Part shown: in pieces, positions 52,981-62,860 of the stretch
How the letters are laid out: each line of letters opens with the position of its first letter
How positions within the stretch are numbered: position 1 is the stretch's first letter
Source of the DNA: Pedobacter sp. PF22-3
GTDB lineage: Bacteria > Bacteroidota > Bacteroidia > Sphingobacteriales > Sphingobacteriaceae
Reading direction: 5' to 3'
Length of the DNA stretch: 64,000 bases
Assembly (NCBI RefSeq): GCF_026239555.1
Contig: NZ_JAPIVP010000004.1
Coordinates: forward strand, 124,001 to 188,000
Program-made: the position numbers and the translations under genes
The notes under the pieces: model-generated
Databases searched by the model: none
Seen by the model: only the letters and a program-made list of their open reading frames with translations
Told to the model about the DNA's origin: nothing

Positions 52981-54543
52981 TTATCTAAACTTCTTCATTG
53001 CAGCCCAAAGTTTTTCATCCATTCCATAGATATCAGGCCGGTACTCGATCTTATCATTTTGAGACCAGGCCGTAATATAGGTAATGATCAATGGAACAGG
53101 TTTCTTTGGTCCGAACCAGGTCGGTTTTAATTGAAAAGATTTGGTCGTATCTGCCTTTTGCGCCATGCGTTTTTTATACCATTTTATATGTGTGCTATCT
53201 ATTGGTGGCAGATCTACCTCTGCCCTAAGTTTATCATACGTGTAAGAATCTTTCACCAAAAGTGCAGCAAATTCTAGTGGTTTTTCGATGCGCACACAGC
53301 CATGGCTGATGGCTCTGTTTGTTAAGTTAAATCCGTTCTTATTATTGGTATCGTGCAGGTAAATACTTGAGCTATTATCGAAGATAAATTTAAACTTTCC
53401 CAAAGCATTTCCGCCACCAGATCCCTGCTTAAATCTGAAGGGTAATTTATCACGAGAATACCTGCTCCAATTGATGGTATCAGGTTCACCAATCAGCTTA
53501 TCTTTATAGTATACTTTAATGTTACTATTCGACAAATAAAAGGGATCTTTTCTGGCCATCCAATAGATCTCACTTTGGGCAATACTTACCGGAATATTCC
53601 ATACCGGATTGGCTTGAATTGAGTTGATTTTACTGAACAATAATGGCGTCTCGTGATTCTTCGGTTTGTCATCTAAATTACCCGATTTTGAGAAGGTTTT
53701 AAGCTTCTCATCGTATCCATTTTCGCGCTTACCACCTACACAAACTTTCATCGCAATTACGGTATCTTTTTTATCGAACCAGGTTAACCTAAAATCTGGA
53801 ATATTTACCTGCACATAATTGTCTCCTGTCTCTGGCATTTTCCAACGGAAACGCTCCATGTTTAATGATAAAATCCGCTTTTCACTTTCCGAATTTGCAT
53901 GCAAATAGGCCGCTTGCAAAGCTTTGTATTGAGCAGACTTTGGCTGAACGGATCTTAAGGTATCTGAAAGGCTTTTACCATTTAAAAGATTAATCATGCC
54001 TAAACTATCCGGACGTTTAACTTTAATGTAATAACGTGAAAAAATTGCCTTGGGATTTACCACCCCATATTTGAGATAATTATTGTAATTCAGGTAAGCA
54101 TTTGCTGATAACAACTCTAATTTGGCGATTATAGGATAACTTTCCCCTACTTTCTTAAACTTATTGGCTGTTAACAATGCCAACAAGCTTTTAATCTCAT
54201 CCCCCTTAAAAATCTTTGGATTAAAGCCGTGCACCTGGCTTTGATCTAAATAACTCACTAGCGTATCTAACTGGCCATTAATGTAGAATTGGGTAACCAA
54301 TTTAGGTTGGGCATTATTACTTGCATAAAATGCTTTTATGGTTTTAGGATTAACAAATTTAACCGAAAGACTGTCCATTGTTTTCACAAAAACACTATCA
54401 TAGGCTACAGTATCAAAATCTTTATAGATCTTATTCTTGAAATGTTCAGAAAGCACTTTTCCAATCTCGGGTGGGCTTTTAAACCACCCACAGGCAGAAA
54501 CGAATAAAATAAAGGGCAGGATAAGAAAGCGAAACTTTTTCAA
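52981..54543 (-). CDS. L,D-transpeptidase (YkuD family) lipoprotein
   Basis: A 520-residue envelope enzyme. The lipobox VSACGW near residue 18 places it in the outer or inner membrane facing the periplasm. The N-terminal 270 residues form a scaffold domain typical of the large L,D-transpeptidases (YcbB-like); the catalytic part contains ISHGCVRIEKP with His414 and Cys416. It cross-links peptidoglycan stem peptides through meso-DAP. It lies back-to-back with the his operon and forms its own unit. Confidence 0.92.
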   Translation of the reverse strand: MKKFRFLILPFILFVSACGWFKSPPEIGKVLSEHFKNKIYKDFDTVAYDSVFVKTMDSLSVKFVNPKTIKAFYASNNAQPKLVTQFYINGQLDTLVSYLDQSQVHGFNPKIFKGDEIKSLLALLTANKFKKVGESYPIIAKLELLSANAYLNYNNYLKYGVVNPKAIFSRYYIKVKRPDSLGMINLLNGKSLSDTLRSVQPKSAQYKALQAAYLHANSESEKRILSLNMERFRWKMPETGDNYVQVNIPDFRLTWFDKKDTVIAMKVCVGGKRENGYDEKLKTFSKSGNLDDKPKNHETPLLFSKINSIQANPVWNIPVSIAQSEIYWMARKDPFYLSNSNIKVYYKDKLIGEPDTINWSRYSRDKLPFRFKQGSGGGNALGKFKFIFDNSSSIYLHDTNNKNGFNLTNRAISHGCVRIEKPLEFAALLVKDSYTYDKLRAEVDLPPIDSTHIKWYKKRMAQKADTTKSFQLKPTWFGPKKPVPLIITYITAWSQNDKIEYRPDIYGMDEKLWAAMKKFR

Positions 54544-54619
54544 AAGCGTAGAATATTAATATAAAATAATAGTTAATGATAATAAAAACACCATAATGGC
54601 AAATTAAGTGCCATTATTT

Positions 54620-54649
54620 TTTGTTTTCCCAAATCAAACACTATATTTG
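54620..54649 (+). promoter_or_regulatory. promoter of the histidine operon
   Basis: TTTG (54620-54623), an 18-bp spacer and TATATTTG (54642-54649) fit the -33/-7 consensus of Bacteroidota housekeeping promoters. It lies about 45 bp before the leader peptide start. Confidence 0.75.
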
Positions 54650-54693
54650 CCAGCGCTTATCAGCTAAAGTATTGATACTGGCAGAAATAATTT

Positions 54694-54741
54694 ATGAATT
54701 TAACTTTGAACCATCACTTACATTTACACCATCGCCGATAG
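54694..54741 (+). CDS. hisL: histidine operon leader peptide
   Basis: A 15-residue frame MNLTLNHHLHLHHRR with five histidines (three of them in pairs), directly followed by a stop at 54739-54741. It is too short for ordinary gene calling. Position and composition are those of a his attenuator leader, where histidyl-tRNA shortage stalls the ribosome and prevents terminator formation. Confidence 0.85.
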   Translation: MNLTLNHHLHLHHRR

Positions 54742-54746
54742 GCGAT
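54731..54746 (+). other. leader hairpin (pause structure)
   Basis: ATCGCC-GATA-GGCGAT pairs across the end of the leader peptide, a location expected for the pause or anti-terminator alternative structure. Confidence 0.6.
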
Positions 54747-54757
54747 ATGATATGTTT

Positions 54758-54780
54758 GTTTTGTACTTCAAAACTTTTTT
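54758..54780 (+). terminator. his attenuator terminator
   Basis: GTTTTG (54758-54763) and CAAAAC (54769-54774) pair around a 5-nt loop and are followed by six T. It lies 17 bp after the leader stop and 38 bp before hisG. Confidence 0.75.
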
Positions 54781-54818
54781 CCGTAAAATAATTTCTTGTT
54801 CACTCTATATTCAATACT

Positions 54819-55670
54819 TTGAAAACACTTAAAATCGCTATCCAGAAGTCGGGTAGGTTAAATGAAAAATCTGTAGAAATACTTAAAAACTGTGGTTTAT
54901 CTTTCGAAAACTATAAAAGTTCCCTGATCTCAACCGTTACCAATTTTCCTTTAGAAATTCTTTTCCTGAGGGACGATGACATCCCCGAATATGTACAGGA
55001 TGGCATCGCCGACCTGGGTATAGTTGGTGAAAATGTAATTGTAGAAACCAAAGCCGAAGTAGATTATCTACAAAAATTGGGCTTTGGAAAATGCACCTTA
55101 AAAATTGCTGTTCAAGCCACCAGTAACATCCAAGAACTGGAAGAGTTAAACGGCAAAGCAATTGCAACTTCTTATCCGGTAATCCTCGAAAAATTCTTAC
55201 AGGAAAAAGGTATAAAATCTGATATCAGAACCATTTCAGGATCGGTAGAAATTGGACCGGGTTTAGGATTAAGTGATGCTATTTTTGATATCGTTTCAAC
55301 AGGTGGAACATTAAAGAGCAACGGACTAAAACCTTTCGCTGATGTCATGCAATCGGAAGCGGTTTTAATCGGAAATAAATCAATAGCCAACAACCCGGAA
55401 GTAGCAGAATTACTGCAGCGCATCCGCTCTGTACTTAGTGCAAAATCGAACAAATATGTGGTACTGAATGTATCGAAAGATAACCTCCAAAAAGTAGTTG
55501 ATTTATTGCCTGGCGTTAAAAGTCCTACGGTAGTTCCACTCTTCGAACCGAATTGGGTAGCCGTCCATTCTGTAATTGCTGAAGAAGATTTCTGGGACAA
55601 AATAAACAGTTTGAAAGTTGCTGGTGCCGAAGGTATTTTAGTAATGCCAATTGAGAAAATAATCAAGTAA
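54819..55670 (+). CDS. hisG: ATP phosphoribosyltransferase, long form
   Basis: A 283-residue enzyme starting at TTG (MKTLKIAIQKSGRLNEKSVE). It catalyses the first committed step of histidine synthesis, joining ATP and PRPP. The long form has two catalytic domains (about 1-210) and a C-terminal ACT-like regulatory domain (about 213-283), the site of histidine inhibition; no HisZ is needed. The phosphate-binding part VSTGGTLKSNGLKP is conserved. First gene after the attenuator. Confidence 0.95.
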   Translation: MKTLKIAIQKSGRLNEKSVEILKNCGLSFENYKSSLISTVTNFPLEILFLRDDDIPEYVQDGIADLGIVGENVIVETKAEVDYLQKLGFGKCTLKIAVQATSNIQELEELNGKAIATSYPVILEKFLQEKGIKSDIRTISGSVEIGPGLGLSDAIFDIVSTGGTLKSNGLKPFADVMQSEAVLIGNKSIANNPEVAELLQRIRSVLSAKSNKYVVLNVSKDNLQKVVDLLPGVKSPTVVPLFEPNWVAVHSVIAEEDFWDKINSLKVAGAEGILVMPIEKIIK

Positions 55671-55719
55671 ATTCGTAAAATCTCATATTAACTATTAGTT
55701 AATTTAAAAATATAAAACA

Positions 55720-57009
55720 TTGAAAATCTACAATTATACAGATTTATCTAAATCAAAAATTGAAGAACTTTGTTCGAGACAGATTGAAGACGATAAATTG
55801 GTTGAAAGTCGTGTTGCTGATATTGTGAAATCGGTAAAAACGGATGGCGACAAAGCCCTTTTTGATTTCGCCAAAACCTTTGATAAAGTTGAACTGGAAA
55901 AACTTTTTTTAGATGGCGAAGAGTTAAAAGCTATTGCGGCAACTATCCCGGCTGAAGCAAAAAAAGCAATTGATACGGCGTACGAAAACATCAAAAATTT
56001 TCACCTGTCGCAGCTAAAGAAAGAAGATAAAATAGAGACGATGCCAGGTGTAGTTTGCTGGCGCGAAAGCAGGGCAATTGAAAAGGTTGGACTTTATATC
56101 CCGGGAGGAACCGCAGTATTACCAAGTACCTTTCTAATGCTGGCAACACCAGCACGTATTGCAGGCTGTACAGAGATTGTAGTATGCTCACCTCCGCAAA
56201 GTGATGGCAAAACCAATTGTTACCTGGCTTATTGCGCAGTGCTATTGGGTATAGAAAAAGTATTCCTGATTGGGGGCGCACAGGCTGTAGCTGCCATGGC
56301 TTTCGGAACGGAAAGCGTACCACAGGTATATAAGATTTTTGGCCCTGGCAACCGTTATGTAACCACAGCTAAAACCATGGTTCAAAATAAAGTGGCAATA
56401 GATATGCCTGCCGGACCATCAGAGGTATTGGTTATCGCAGATGAGACTGCCAATCCGTCATTTATTGCTGCCGACCTACTTGCGCAGGCAGAACATGGAA
56501 CTGATAGTCAGGCTATTTTAGTTTCCACCTCTAATCAGATCATAACTGAAACCCTAAAAGAAATTGATAATCAACTTGCTATTCTTCCTAGAAAAGACAT
56601 TGCAGCTAAAGCCATAGCCAATTCATATGCTGTAGTGGCTAAAAATCTGGAAGAGGCCATGCAATTTTCAAATGAGTATGCACCAGAGCATTTAATATTG
56701 GCTACCGAAACCTTCGAAAGCATTATTCCATTGATTATCAATGCAGGATCGGTATTTTTAGGTAACCTCACACCAGAAAGTGTAGGCGATTATGCCTCTG
56801 GAACCAATCATACCTTACCAACAAGTGGCTTTGCAAAGGCTTATTCAGGGGTATCAACTGATGCTTTTTTGAAAAAAATCACTTTTCAGCATTTATCTCA
56901 GGAAGGCTTGAATAATATTGGCGCCACAGTTGAAATACTTGCAGCAGCCGAAGGTTTAGAAGCGCATAAAAATGCAGTAAGCATAAGACTTAAAAATTTA
57001 ATTAGATAA
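55720..57009 (+). CDS. hisD: histidinol dehydrogenase
   Basis: A 429-residue, zinc-dependent NAD+ enzyme for the last two steps, L-histidinol to L-histidine. Begins with TTG (MKIYNYTDLSKSKIEELC); homology reaches the first residues. Motifs: GPGNRYVTTAKTMVQ, GPSEVLVIADETAN, DLLAQAEHGTDSQ (catalytic and zinc-site residues) and ASGTNHTLPTSGFA. It is 49 bp after hisG. Confidence 0.95.
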   Translation: MKIYNYTDLSKSKIEELCSRQIEDDKLVESRVADIVKSVKTDGDKALFDFAKTFDKVELEKLFLDGEELKAIAATIPAEAKKAIDTAYENIKNFHLSQLKKEDKIETMPGVVCWRESRAIEKVGLYIPGGTAVLPSTFLMLATPARIAGCTEIVVCSPPQSDGKTNCYLAYCAVLLGIEKVFLIGGAQAVAAMAFGTESVPQVYKIFGPGNRYVTTAKTMVQNKVAIDMPAGPSEVLVIADETANPSFIAADLLAQAEHGTDSQAILVSTSNQIITETLKEIDNQLAILPRKDIAAKAIANSYAVVAKNLEEAMQFSNEYAPEHLILATETFESIIPLIINAGSVFLGNLTPESVGDYASGTNHTLPTSGFAKAYSGVSTDAFLKKITFQHLSQEGLNNIGATVEILAAAEGLEAHKNAVSIRLKNLIR

Positions 57010-57015
57010 ACATCT

Positions 57016-57092
57016 TTGCTGTACGTCATGCTGAATTTATTTAGGCATCTATAACAGTAAAAGACCCTGAAATAAATTCAGGGTGACGAATA
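57016..57092 (+). repeat. REP-like element between hisD and hisC
   Basis: ACGTCATGCTGAATTTATTT and CCTGAAATAAATTCAGGGTGACG make a long inverted pair with internal loop. Such elements occur in three gaps of the his operon. Confidence 0.8.
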
Positions 57093-57102
57093 AAACACAA
57101 CA

Positions 57103-58143
57103 ATGGACATTAACGATTTAGTAAGAGAAAATATAAAAAACCTTCGCCCCTACTCTACCGCAAGGGACGAATTTAAAGGCCAGGCATCTGTTTTTTTGGA
57201 TGCTAACGAGAACAGTTATGGCTCACCTTTGCCTGCCAATTATAACCGCTATCCAGATCCTTTACAGCTGGACTTGAAAGATGCCATCAGTAAAATAAAA
57301 GGTGTACCAATTGAGAATACTTTTTTAGGAAATGGTAGTGATGAAGCAATAGATTTGTTATTCCGTGCTTTCTGTAACCCTGGAAAAGACAATGTAATTG
57401 TACTGCCGCCAACCTATGGAATGTATGAAGTTTCGGCCAATATAAATGATGTAGAAATACGCAAAGTGAGCCTGCTTCCCAACTTCCAGTTAGACATGGA
57501 AAAGATCGCAGAAACGATTGACAAAAACACCAAATTAATCTTCATTTGCTCACCAAATAATCCAACCGGAAATTCAATAAAAAGGGAAGATATTGAAACC
57601 ATTTTAGCCAACTTTAATGGCATCGTTGTAGTCGATGAAGCTTACATTAATTACGCCCGTCAGAAGACCTTTATCCAGGAGCTAACCGAGTACGCAAACC
57701 TCGTAGTTTTGCAAACTTTTTCGAAAGCCTGGGGACTCGCCGCTTTACGTTTAGGCATGGCTTTTTCTTCAACAAAAGTGATCGATATTTTGAACAAAAT
57801 TAAGCCACCTTATAACATCAATCAGGCCACTCAGGATTTAGCATTTGAAGCGCTAAAAAACATTGCTCAGGTGAACGATTGGATCAAAGAATCTGTTGCA
57901 GAAAGAGACCGTTTAAGTAAGGCACTAAATGAAATAAATATTGTAAAAAAAGTATATCCTTCTGATGCAAATTTTATTCTAACAGAAGTTACAGATGCGC
58001 CAAAAATTTATGATACTTTAGTAGAGCAAGGCATCATTGTACGAGACCGTTCTAAAGTAACTTTGTGCGAAGGTTGTTTACGCATTACCGTAGGCACAAA
58101 AGAAGAAAACGATAAGCTGTTAAATGTTCTAGAGAAATTTTAA
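57103..58143 (+). CDS. hisC: histidinol-phosphate aminotransferase
   Basis: A 346-residue PLP-dependent fold-type I transaminase. Motifs: [34 protein letters not shown], and the Schiff-base lysine in [18 protein letters not shown]. It converts imidazole-acetol phosphate to histidinol phosphate. It ends 1 bp before hisB. Confidence 0.94.
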   Translation: MDINDLVRENIKNLRPYSTARDEFKGQASVFLDANENSYGSPLPANYNRYPDPLQLDLKDAISKIKGVPIENTFLGNGSDEAIDLLFRAFCNPGKDNVIVLPPTYGMYEVSANINDVEIRKVSLLPNFQLDMEKIAETIDKNTKLIFICSPNNPTGNSIKREDIETILANFNGIVVVDEAYINYARQKTFIQELTEYANLVVLQTFSKAWGLAALRLGMAFSSTKVIDILNKIKPPYNINQATQDLAFEALKNIAQVNDWIKESVAERDRLSKALNEINIVKKVYPSDANFILTEVTDAPKIYDTLVEQGIIVRDRSKVTLCEGCLRITVGTKEENDKLLNVLEKF

Positions 58144-58144
58144 G

Positions 58145-59278
58145 ATGAAAAAAGTATTATTTATAGATCGGGATGGCACTTTAAATATTGAGCCTGATGA
58201 TGAACAGGTAGATAGTTTTGCAAAGCTTAAATTTTATCCGCGTTCGTTATATTATTTATCGAAAATTGCAGCTGAAATGGATTACGAACTCGTAATGGTT
58301 ACCAATCAGGATGGATTGGGAACACTTTCAAATCCGGAAGAAAATTTCTGGCCCATCCATAATTTCATGCTGGATACTTTTGCAGGTGAAGGTGTAAACT
58401 TTAGCGAGATCGTGATCGACAGAACATTTGCCAAAGATAATGCCCCAACGCGTAAACCAGGCACCGCTTTATTAACCAAATATTTTAGCGAAGAGTATGA
58501 CCTGAAAAACTCTTTTGTCATCGGCGATCGTCTGAATGATGTGGTATTGGCCAAAAATTTAGGCGCAAAAGCAATCTTTCTTCGTCAGAATGATACATTA
58601 GGTTCAACAGAAGCACTAGATAAGCATGAAACATTATTGGATGTGATTATTCTGGAAACCAAGAAATGGGAAGATATCTATAACTTGCTTAAAGCAGGAA
58701 GCAGGAAAATTCATCATGAACGCAAGACCAATGAAACCGACATCACCATTAACCTTGACCTGGATGGAACAGGTAAGGCAAAAATCGAAACCGGTTTAAA
58801 CTTTTTCGATCACATGCTTGATCAGATCGCCAGACACGGAAGTGTCGATCTGGAGGTGATTGCAAAAGGTGATTTACATATTGATGAGCACCACACGATA
58901 GAAGATACCGGTATTGCACTGGGAGAAGCCTTTGCTAAAGGATTAGGCAATAAATTAGGCATTGAAAGGTATGGTTTTTGCTTACCAATGGACGATTGCC
59001 TGGCACAGGTTGCCATTGATTTTGGAGGAAGAAACTGGATTGTTTGGGATGCTGAGTTTAAACGCGAAAAAGTTGGCGATATGCCAACAGAGATGTTTTA
59101 CCATTTCTTTAAATCGTTTAGCGATGCTGCAAAATGCAACCTGAACATTAAAGCTGAAGGCGATAACGAGCACCACAAAATCGAAGCTATTTTTAAAGCA
59201 TTTGCTAAAGCCATTAAAATGGCCATAAAACGTGATGCGGAGAAAATGGTATTGCCGAGCACAAAGGGAATGTTGTAA
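58145..59278 (+). CDS. hisB: bifunctional histidinol-phosphatase / imidazoleglycerol-phosphate dehydratase
   Basis: A 377-residue fusion. The N-terminal HAD phosphatase (about 1-165) has DRDGTLN (Asp8, Asp10), VTNQDGLG and [12 protein letters not shown]. The C-terminal dehydratase (about 190-377) has [13 protein letters not shown] and [16 protein letters not shown] with metal-binding His. It performs two pathway steps. It is the Enterobacteria-type fusion, common in Bacteroidota. Confidence 0.95.
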   Translation: MKKVLFIDRDGTLNIEPDDEQVDSFAKLKFYPRSLYYLSKIAAEMDYELVMVTNQDGLGTLSNPEENFWPIHNFMLDTFAGEGVNFSEIVIDRTFAKDNAPTRKPGTALLTKYFSEEYDLKNSFVIGDRLNDVVLAKNLGAKAIFLRQNDTLGSTEALDKHETLLDVIILETKKWEDIYNLLKAGSRKIHHERKTNETDITINLDLDGTGKAKIETGLNFFDHMLDQIARHGSVDLEVIAKGDLHIDEHHTIEDTGIALGEAFAKGLGNKLGIERYGFCLPMDDCLAQVAIDFGGRNWIVWDAEFKREKVGDMPTEMFYHFFKSFSDAAKCNLNIKAEGDNEHHKIEAIFKAFAKAIKMAIKRDAEKMVLPSTKGML

Positions 59279-59497
59279 GAAAGGTGGAAGGCTGAAAGGT
59301 TTATGGCGGAAGGTTTTGACGCCTATCCGCTGTTAAATAAACCCGATAGAGCGGAATAGCCCGCATCCCGATTCTTCATCGGGAGAGGACTATAAGCAAT
59401 AGCGGGACTACAGCACCCATGAAAAACTGACTTTCATTTTCAAATTTTAAGAAAACAAACATCAAGGCTTGATACTCGATACTAAATACTCAATACT
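59279..59497. repeat. REP-like region between hisB and hisH
   Basis: No gene. It holds AAGGTGGAAGGCTGAAAGGTTT (59282-59303, a motif family also seen after hisIE) and a GC-rich element at about 59325-59420 with GCGGAATAGCCCGC and CCCGATTCTTCATCGGGA pairing. Confidence 0.7.
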
Positions 59498-60091
59498 ATG
59501 ATAGGAATAGTAAACTACGGAGCAGGCAATATTTTCTCTCTTACCGCAGCATTAGACCGCTTAAACGTAACCTATGGCATGGTAAATACAGAAAATGACC
59601 TCGAAAAATATAGTCACATCATAATCCCGGGTGTTGGCCATGCGGGTGCTGCCATGGAAAAACTCAAGGGAACAGGCCTTGTTAAAGCGATAAAAAAATT
59701 AACTAAACCCGTGCTAGGTATCTGTGTGGGCATGCAGCTCATTACTGAACATTCTGAAGAGGGAGATGCCACACTGTTGAATATCGTTCCGGTGAAAACC
59801 AAAAAATTCGATAAGTCACTGAATATCAAAATACCACACATGGGCTGGAATGCTATAATGCCAAAAAACAATTCATTGTTTGAAGGTGTTGAAGATAATA
59901 CACAATTTTACTTCGTGCATTCGTACTTTATTGAATATAACCCTACTTTTGATATTGCATCTGCTGATTATGGTTTAAAGTTCTCGGCAGCGGTACAAAA
60001 AGATAATTTTTACGGCGTTCAATTTCATCCTGAAAAATCGGGAAAAGCCGGCGAACTAGTATTAAAAAATTTTTCAAACTTAAGCTTATAA
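59498..60091 (+). CDS. hisH: imidazole glycerol phosphate synthase, glutaminase subunit
   Basis: A 197-residue class I glutamine amidotransferase: YGAGNIFSL, the nucleophile elbow in GICVGMQLI (Cys), and FHPEKSG with the catalytic His and Glu near the C-terminus. It provides ammonia to HisF. Its stop is 1 bp before hisA. Confidence 0.95.
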   Translation: MIGIVNYGAGNIFSLTAALDRLNVTYGMVNTENDLEKYSHIIIPGVGHAGAAMEKLKGTGLVKAIKKLTKPVLGICVGMQLITEHSEEGDATLLNIVPVKTKKFDKSLNIKIPHMGWNAIMPKNNSLFEGVEDNTQFYFVHSYFIEYNPTFDIASADYGLKFSAAVQKDNFYGVQFHPEKSGKAGELVLKNFSNLSL

Positions 60092-60092
60092 A

Positions 60093-60842
60093 ATGTACAT
60101 AATACCTGCTATTGATATTTTGGATGGAAAAGTTGTCCGTCTTCGTGAAGGCGATTACAACCAGAAAACGGAATATGATGTTTCCATTCCCGAAATGATA
60201 GAAAAATACCGTTCAAATGGTACAGATTTTATCCATATTATCGACTTAAATGGAGCTAAAGGTGATTTTAGCAACCAAAAAGCACTCTTCGAGATCATTA
60301 AAAAAACGGACATGAAGGTGCAGTATGGCGGTGGGATCAGAACCATTGAGCAGGTTAACAATTTGCTTGATGCCGGTATCCAACGCGTAATTGTAGGTAC
60401 ACAGGCGATTACCAATCCTGATTTTTTACCTCAATTAAGCGAGACTTTTGCTAAAAAAGAAGATTATGCTAACCGCATTGTTATTGCCATCGACGTTTTG
60501 GATGAAGTAATTAAGTACTCAGGCTGGATGGAAAGTTCACCGATTAAACTGATGGATTACGTGGACAAATGCCTTTCATTGGGATTTTTCCGTTTCTTAT
60601 GCACCGATATCAGCAAGGATGGAAAATTAGGCGGCGCAGCGATTGAATTATACCAAAAACTACTGGAACACTCACCAATGATCAAACTAATTGCTTCCGG
60701 TGGTGTAAGTTCAATGGAAGATATTTACGAACTGGCTAAATATCCAATCAGAAGTGTGGTGGTAGGAAAAGCGATTTACGAAGACCGGATTACCATCGAA
60801 GAAATTAAAGAGTGGAATTTGAAGGCTTTGAGTTCGATTTAA
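60093..60842 (+). CDS. hisA: ProFAR isomerase
   Basis: A 249-residue (beta-alpha)8 barrel. N-terminal [20 protein letters not shown] (catalytic Asp8), [11 protein letters not shown]-terminal phosphate site [12 protein letters not shown]. It carries out the Amadori rearrangement in histidine synthesis. Confidence 0.95.
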   Translation: MYIIPAIDILDGKVVRLREGDYNQKTEYDVSIPEMIEKYRSNGTDFIHIIDLNGAKGDFSNQKALFEIIKKTDMKVQYGGGIRTIEQVNNLLDAGIQRVIVGTQAITNPDFLPQLSETFAKKEDYANRIVIAIDVLDEVIKYSGWMESSPIKLMDYVDKCLSLGFFRFLCTDISKDGKLGGAAIELYQKLLEHSPMIKLIASGGVSSMEDIYELAKYPIRSVVVGKAIYEDRITIEEIKEWNLKALSSI

Positions 60843-60854
60843 TTCCATAAATAT

Positions 60855-60920
60855 TTATGTCATCCTGAAGAATGAAGGATCTGCACCCGATGAAAAGGAT
60901 GCTTCGTTCCTCAGCATGAC
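60855..60920 (+). repeat. REP-like element between hisA and hisF
   Basis: TGTCATCCTGAAGAATGAAG and TCGTTCCTCAGCATGACA pair around GGATCTGCACCCGATG. Its last ATGAC supplies a false hisF start at 60916. Confidence 0.75.
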
Positions 60921-60933
60921 AACCAAACAAAAT

Positions 60934-61689
60934 ATGCTTTCAAAAAGAATAATCCCTTGTTTAGACGTTAAAGATGGTCGCACGGTAAAAGGTGTAAACT
61001 TTGTTGATTTACGCGATGCAGGCGACCCGGTTGAACTGGCTGCCCAATATGCACAACAAGGTGCCGACGAATTGGTTTTTCTGGATATCACAGCAACGCA
61101 CGAGCGTCGTAAAACGATGATTGAAATGGTTAAATCAGTTGCCCGCCAATTGAATATCCCTTTTACCATTGGCGGAGGAATAACAGAAATTGCCGATGCT
61201 GAGGCCCTTCTAAATGCAGGTGCCGATAAAATCAGTATCAATTCTGCAGCTGTTCGTAACCCTAAGCTGATTGAAGACCTTGCTAAAACTTTCGGGGTAC
61301 AATTTGTGGTTTTAGCAGTCGATACCAAACATGTACACGGCAAAAACATGGTTCATTTAAATGGAGGAAGGCTAATTACCGAGCTGGAAACCGAAAACTG
61401 GATTAAACAGGCAGAAGATTTAGGTGCAGGAGAGATTTTGTTAACCTCTATGGACCATGATGGCACCAAAGCGGGTTTTGATTGTGGATTACTAGGTAAG
61501 ATAAACCAAATGATCAATATTCCGATTATCGCATCTGGTGGAGCAGGCAGCATGGAGCATTTTACTGAGGTTTTTCAAAAAGCCAATGTTGATGCCGCAC
61601 TGGCAGCTTCAGTATTTCATTATGGCGAAATACTCATTCCCGATTTAAAACTGGAATTAAAAAGGAATCAGATTCCGGTAAGAATATAA
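60934..61689 (+). CDS. hisF: imidazole glycerol phosphate synthase, cyclase subunit
   Basis: A 251-residue (beta-alpha)8 cyclase. The start at 60934 gives [20 protein letters not shown], the standard HisF N-terminus; the in-frame ATG at 60916 is part of a repeat. Catalytic Asp in PCLDVK and Asp near [10 protein letters not shown]; phosphate motif [12 protein letters not shown]. It combines with HisH to make IGP and AICAR. Confidence 0.95.
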   Translation: MLSKRIIPCLDVKDGRTVKGVNFVDLRDAGDPVELAAQYAQQGADELVFLDITATHERRKTMIEMVKSVARQLNIPFTIGGGITEIADAEALLNAGADKISINSAAVRNPKLIEDLAKTFGVQFVVLAVDTKHVHGKNMVHLNGGRLITELETENWIKQAEDLGAGEILLTSMDHDGTKAGFDCGLLGKINQMINIPIIASGGAGSMEHFTEVFQKANVDAALAASVFHYGEILIPDLKLELKRNQIPVRI

Positions 61690-61747
61690 TAAGTCTGGAG
61701 TCAGCAGTCCATAGTCATGAGTCTGCTTTTCCAAAATAAAAAATAAA

Positions 61748-62350
61748 ATGACAATCGATACGAATTCCCTAGACTGGGATAAAACCGCAGGCTTACTCCC
61801 TGTAATTATTCAGGATCATAAAACATTAGAAGTTTTGATGCTGGGTTATATGAATGCTGAGGCTTTGGAAAAAACCCAGGCTGAAGGTAAAGTTACGTTC
61901 TTTTCACGCTCCAAAAGCCGCCTTTGGACCAAAGGGGAAACCAGCAACAATTTTTTGTTTGTTAAAGAAATTTTTGTAGACTGTGATAACGACACCATTC
62001 TGATCAAAGCGGATGCCGTTGGTCCAACCTGCCATACCGGTAGTCGCAGCTGTTTCAAAACAGATTTCAACCAGAATTTCATTTTCGAGCTCGAAAATAT
62101 CATTAATGATCGATATGAAAATCCGGTTGAGGGTTCTTATATCAACAAAATGCGCAACAAAGGTTTAAATAAAATTGCACAAAAAGTTGGCGAAGAAGGT
62201 GTAGAAACTGTAATTGCTGCATTGGCAGAATCGGAGGAAGAACTTATCGGAGAAGCTTCGGATCTCATTTTCCACCTTTTATTTTTATTGAAAGAAAAAG
62301 GTCTATCTATCCAGGATATAGCGAAAAATTTAGAGAAAAGACACAAATGA
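61748..62350 (+). CDS. hisI: bifunctional phosphoribosyl-AMP cyclohydrolase / phosphoribosyl-ATP pyrophosphatase
   Basis: A 200-residue HisIE fusion. HisI part (about 1-110): MLGYMNAEAL, WTKGETSNNFLFV, DCDNDTILIKADAVGPTCHTG with zinc Cys residues. HisE part (about 113-200): NKIAQKVGEEGVETVIAALA and LLFLLKEKGL (MazG-like). It carries out steps 2 and 3. Its last 26 bp and the trailer are duplicated at 63396. Confidence 0.95.
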   Translation: MTIDTNSLDWDKTAGLLPVIIQDHKTLEVLMLGYMNAEALEKTQAEGKVTFFSRSKSRLWTKGETSNNFLFVKEIFVDCDNDTILIKADAVGPTCHTGSRSCFKTDFNQNFIFELENIINDRYENPVEGSYINKMRNKGLNKIAQKVGEEGVETVIAALAESEEELIGEASDLIFHLLFLLKEKGLSIQDIAKNLEKRHK

Positions 62351-62379
62351 GGTAGAAGGCTGGAAGGTTGAGGGTTTAA
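62328..62379 (+). repeat. direct repeat A: hisIE 3' end and trailer
   Basis: A 52-bp stretch covering the last seven codons of hisIE, its stop and 29 bp of trailer. It is 46/52 identical to 63396-63447. Confidence 0.8.
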
Positions 62380-62438
62380 GGTTATAAATTCCAAAGCTTC
62401 CGCTTTAATTTTAAAAATAAGACACAAATAGTTAAAGA

Positions 62439-62804
62439 ATGTTAGATAAAATTAACGCGATTATAAAGTCGAAAATTTTGATCTGGCATTTTTTATTGGT
62501 CTTTATCGGAGCTTTTTTTATTTGTGCTTTAATTTATGTGTTAATTATTCCAATTGTATTTTGGATGGCTTTAGGAGAAAGTACAGAATCTGATAGAATT
62601 ACTAGTTTACCATTCAATATGTTTATAGGAGAATGGGTAGCATTAATCTTAACTATTCTAATCTGCGCGATTTTCGCATTAATAAATTTAAAGAAGTTAA
62701 ACTTTCCAAGCGCAAAATCTTATCTATTAACCGCAGTAATAATTTCTATATTATATTTGTTCAGGACTAAAATTGGTGACTTTCTATTTGAAATTTTTCA
62801 GTAG
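62439..62804 (+). CDS. small membrane protein (121 aa)
   Basis: Three predicted transmembrane helices (about 14-43, 65-88, 97-115) in 121 residues. The DNA is much more AT-rich than the his genes beside it. It lies between hisIE and a duplicated copy of the hisIE 3' end. Family not recognised; orphan cassette gene is inferred. Confidence 0.6.
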   Translation: MLDKINAIIKSKILIWHFLLVFIGAFFICALIYVLIIPIVFWMALGESTESDRITSLPFNMFIGEWVALILTILICAIFALINLKKLNFPSAKSYLLTAVIISILYLFRTKIGDFLFEIFQ

Positions 62805-62860
62805 TAACTATTAATTGAGTTAATATTGTAACTAAAAGAAACAGATAAATAAAATCTATA

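Noticed and set aside
55172..55666. 164-codon minus-strand frame over hisG
   Set aside because: Antisense shadow of a strongly supported hisG coding region.
60916..60933. ATG start for hisF six codons upstream
   Set aside because: It is formed by the end of a REP-like element; HisF homology begins at 60934.
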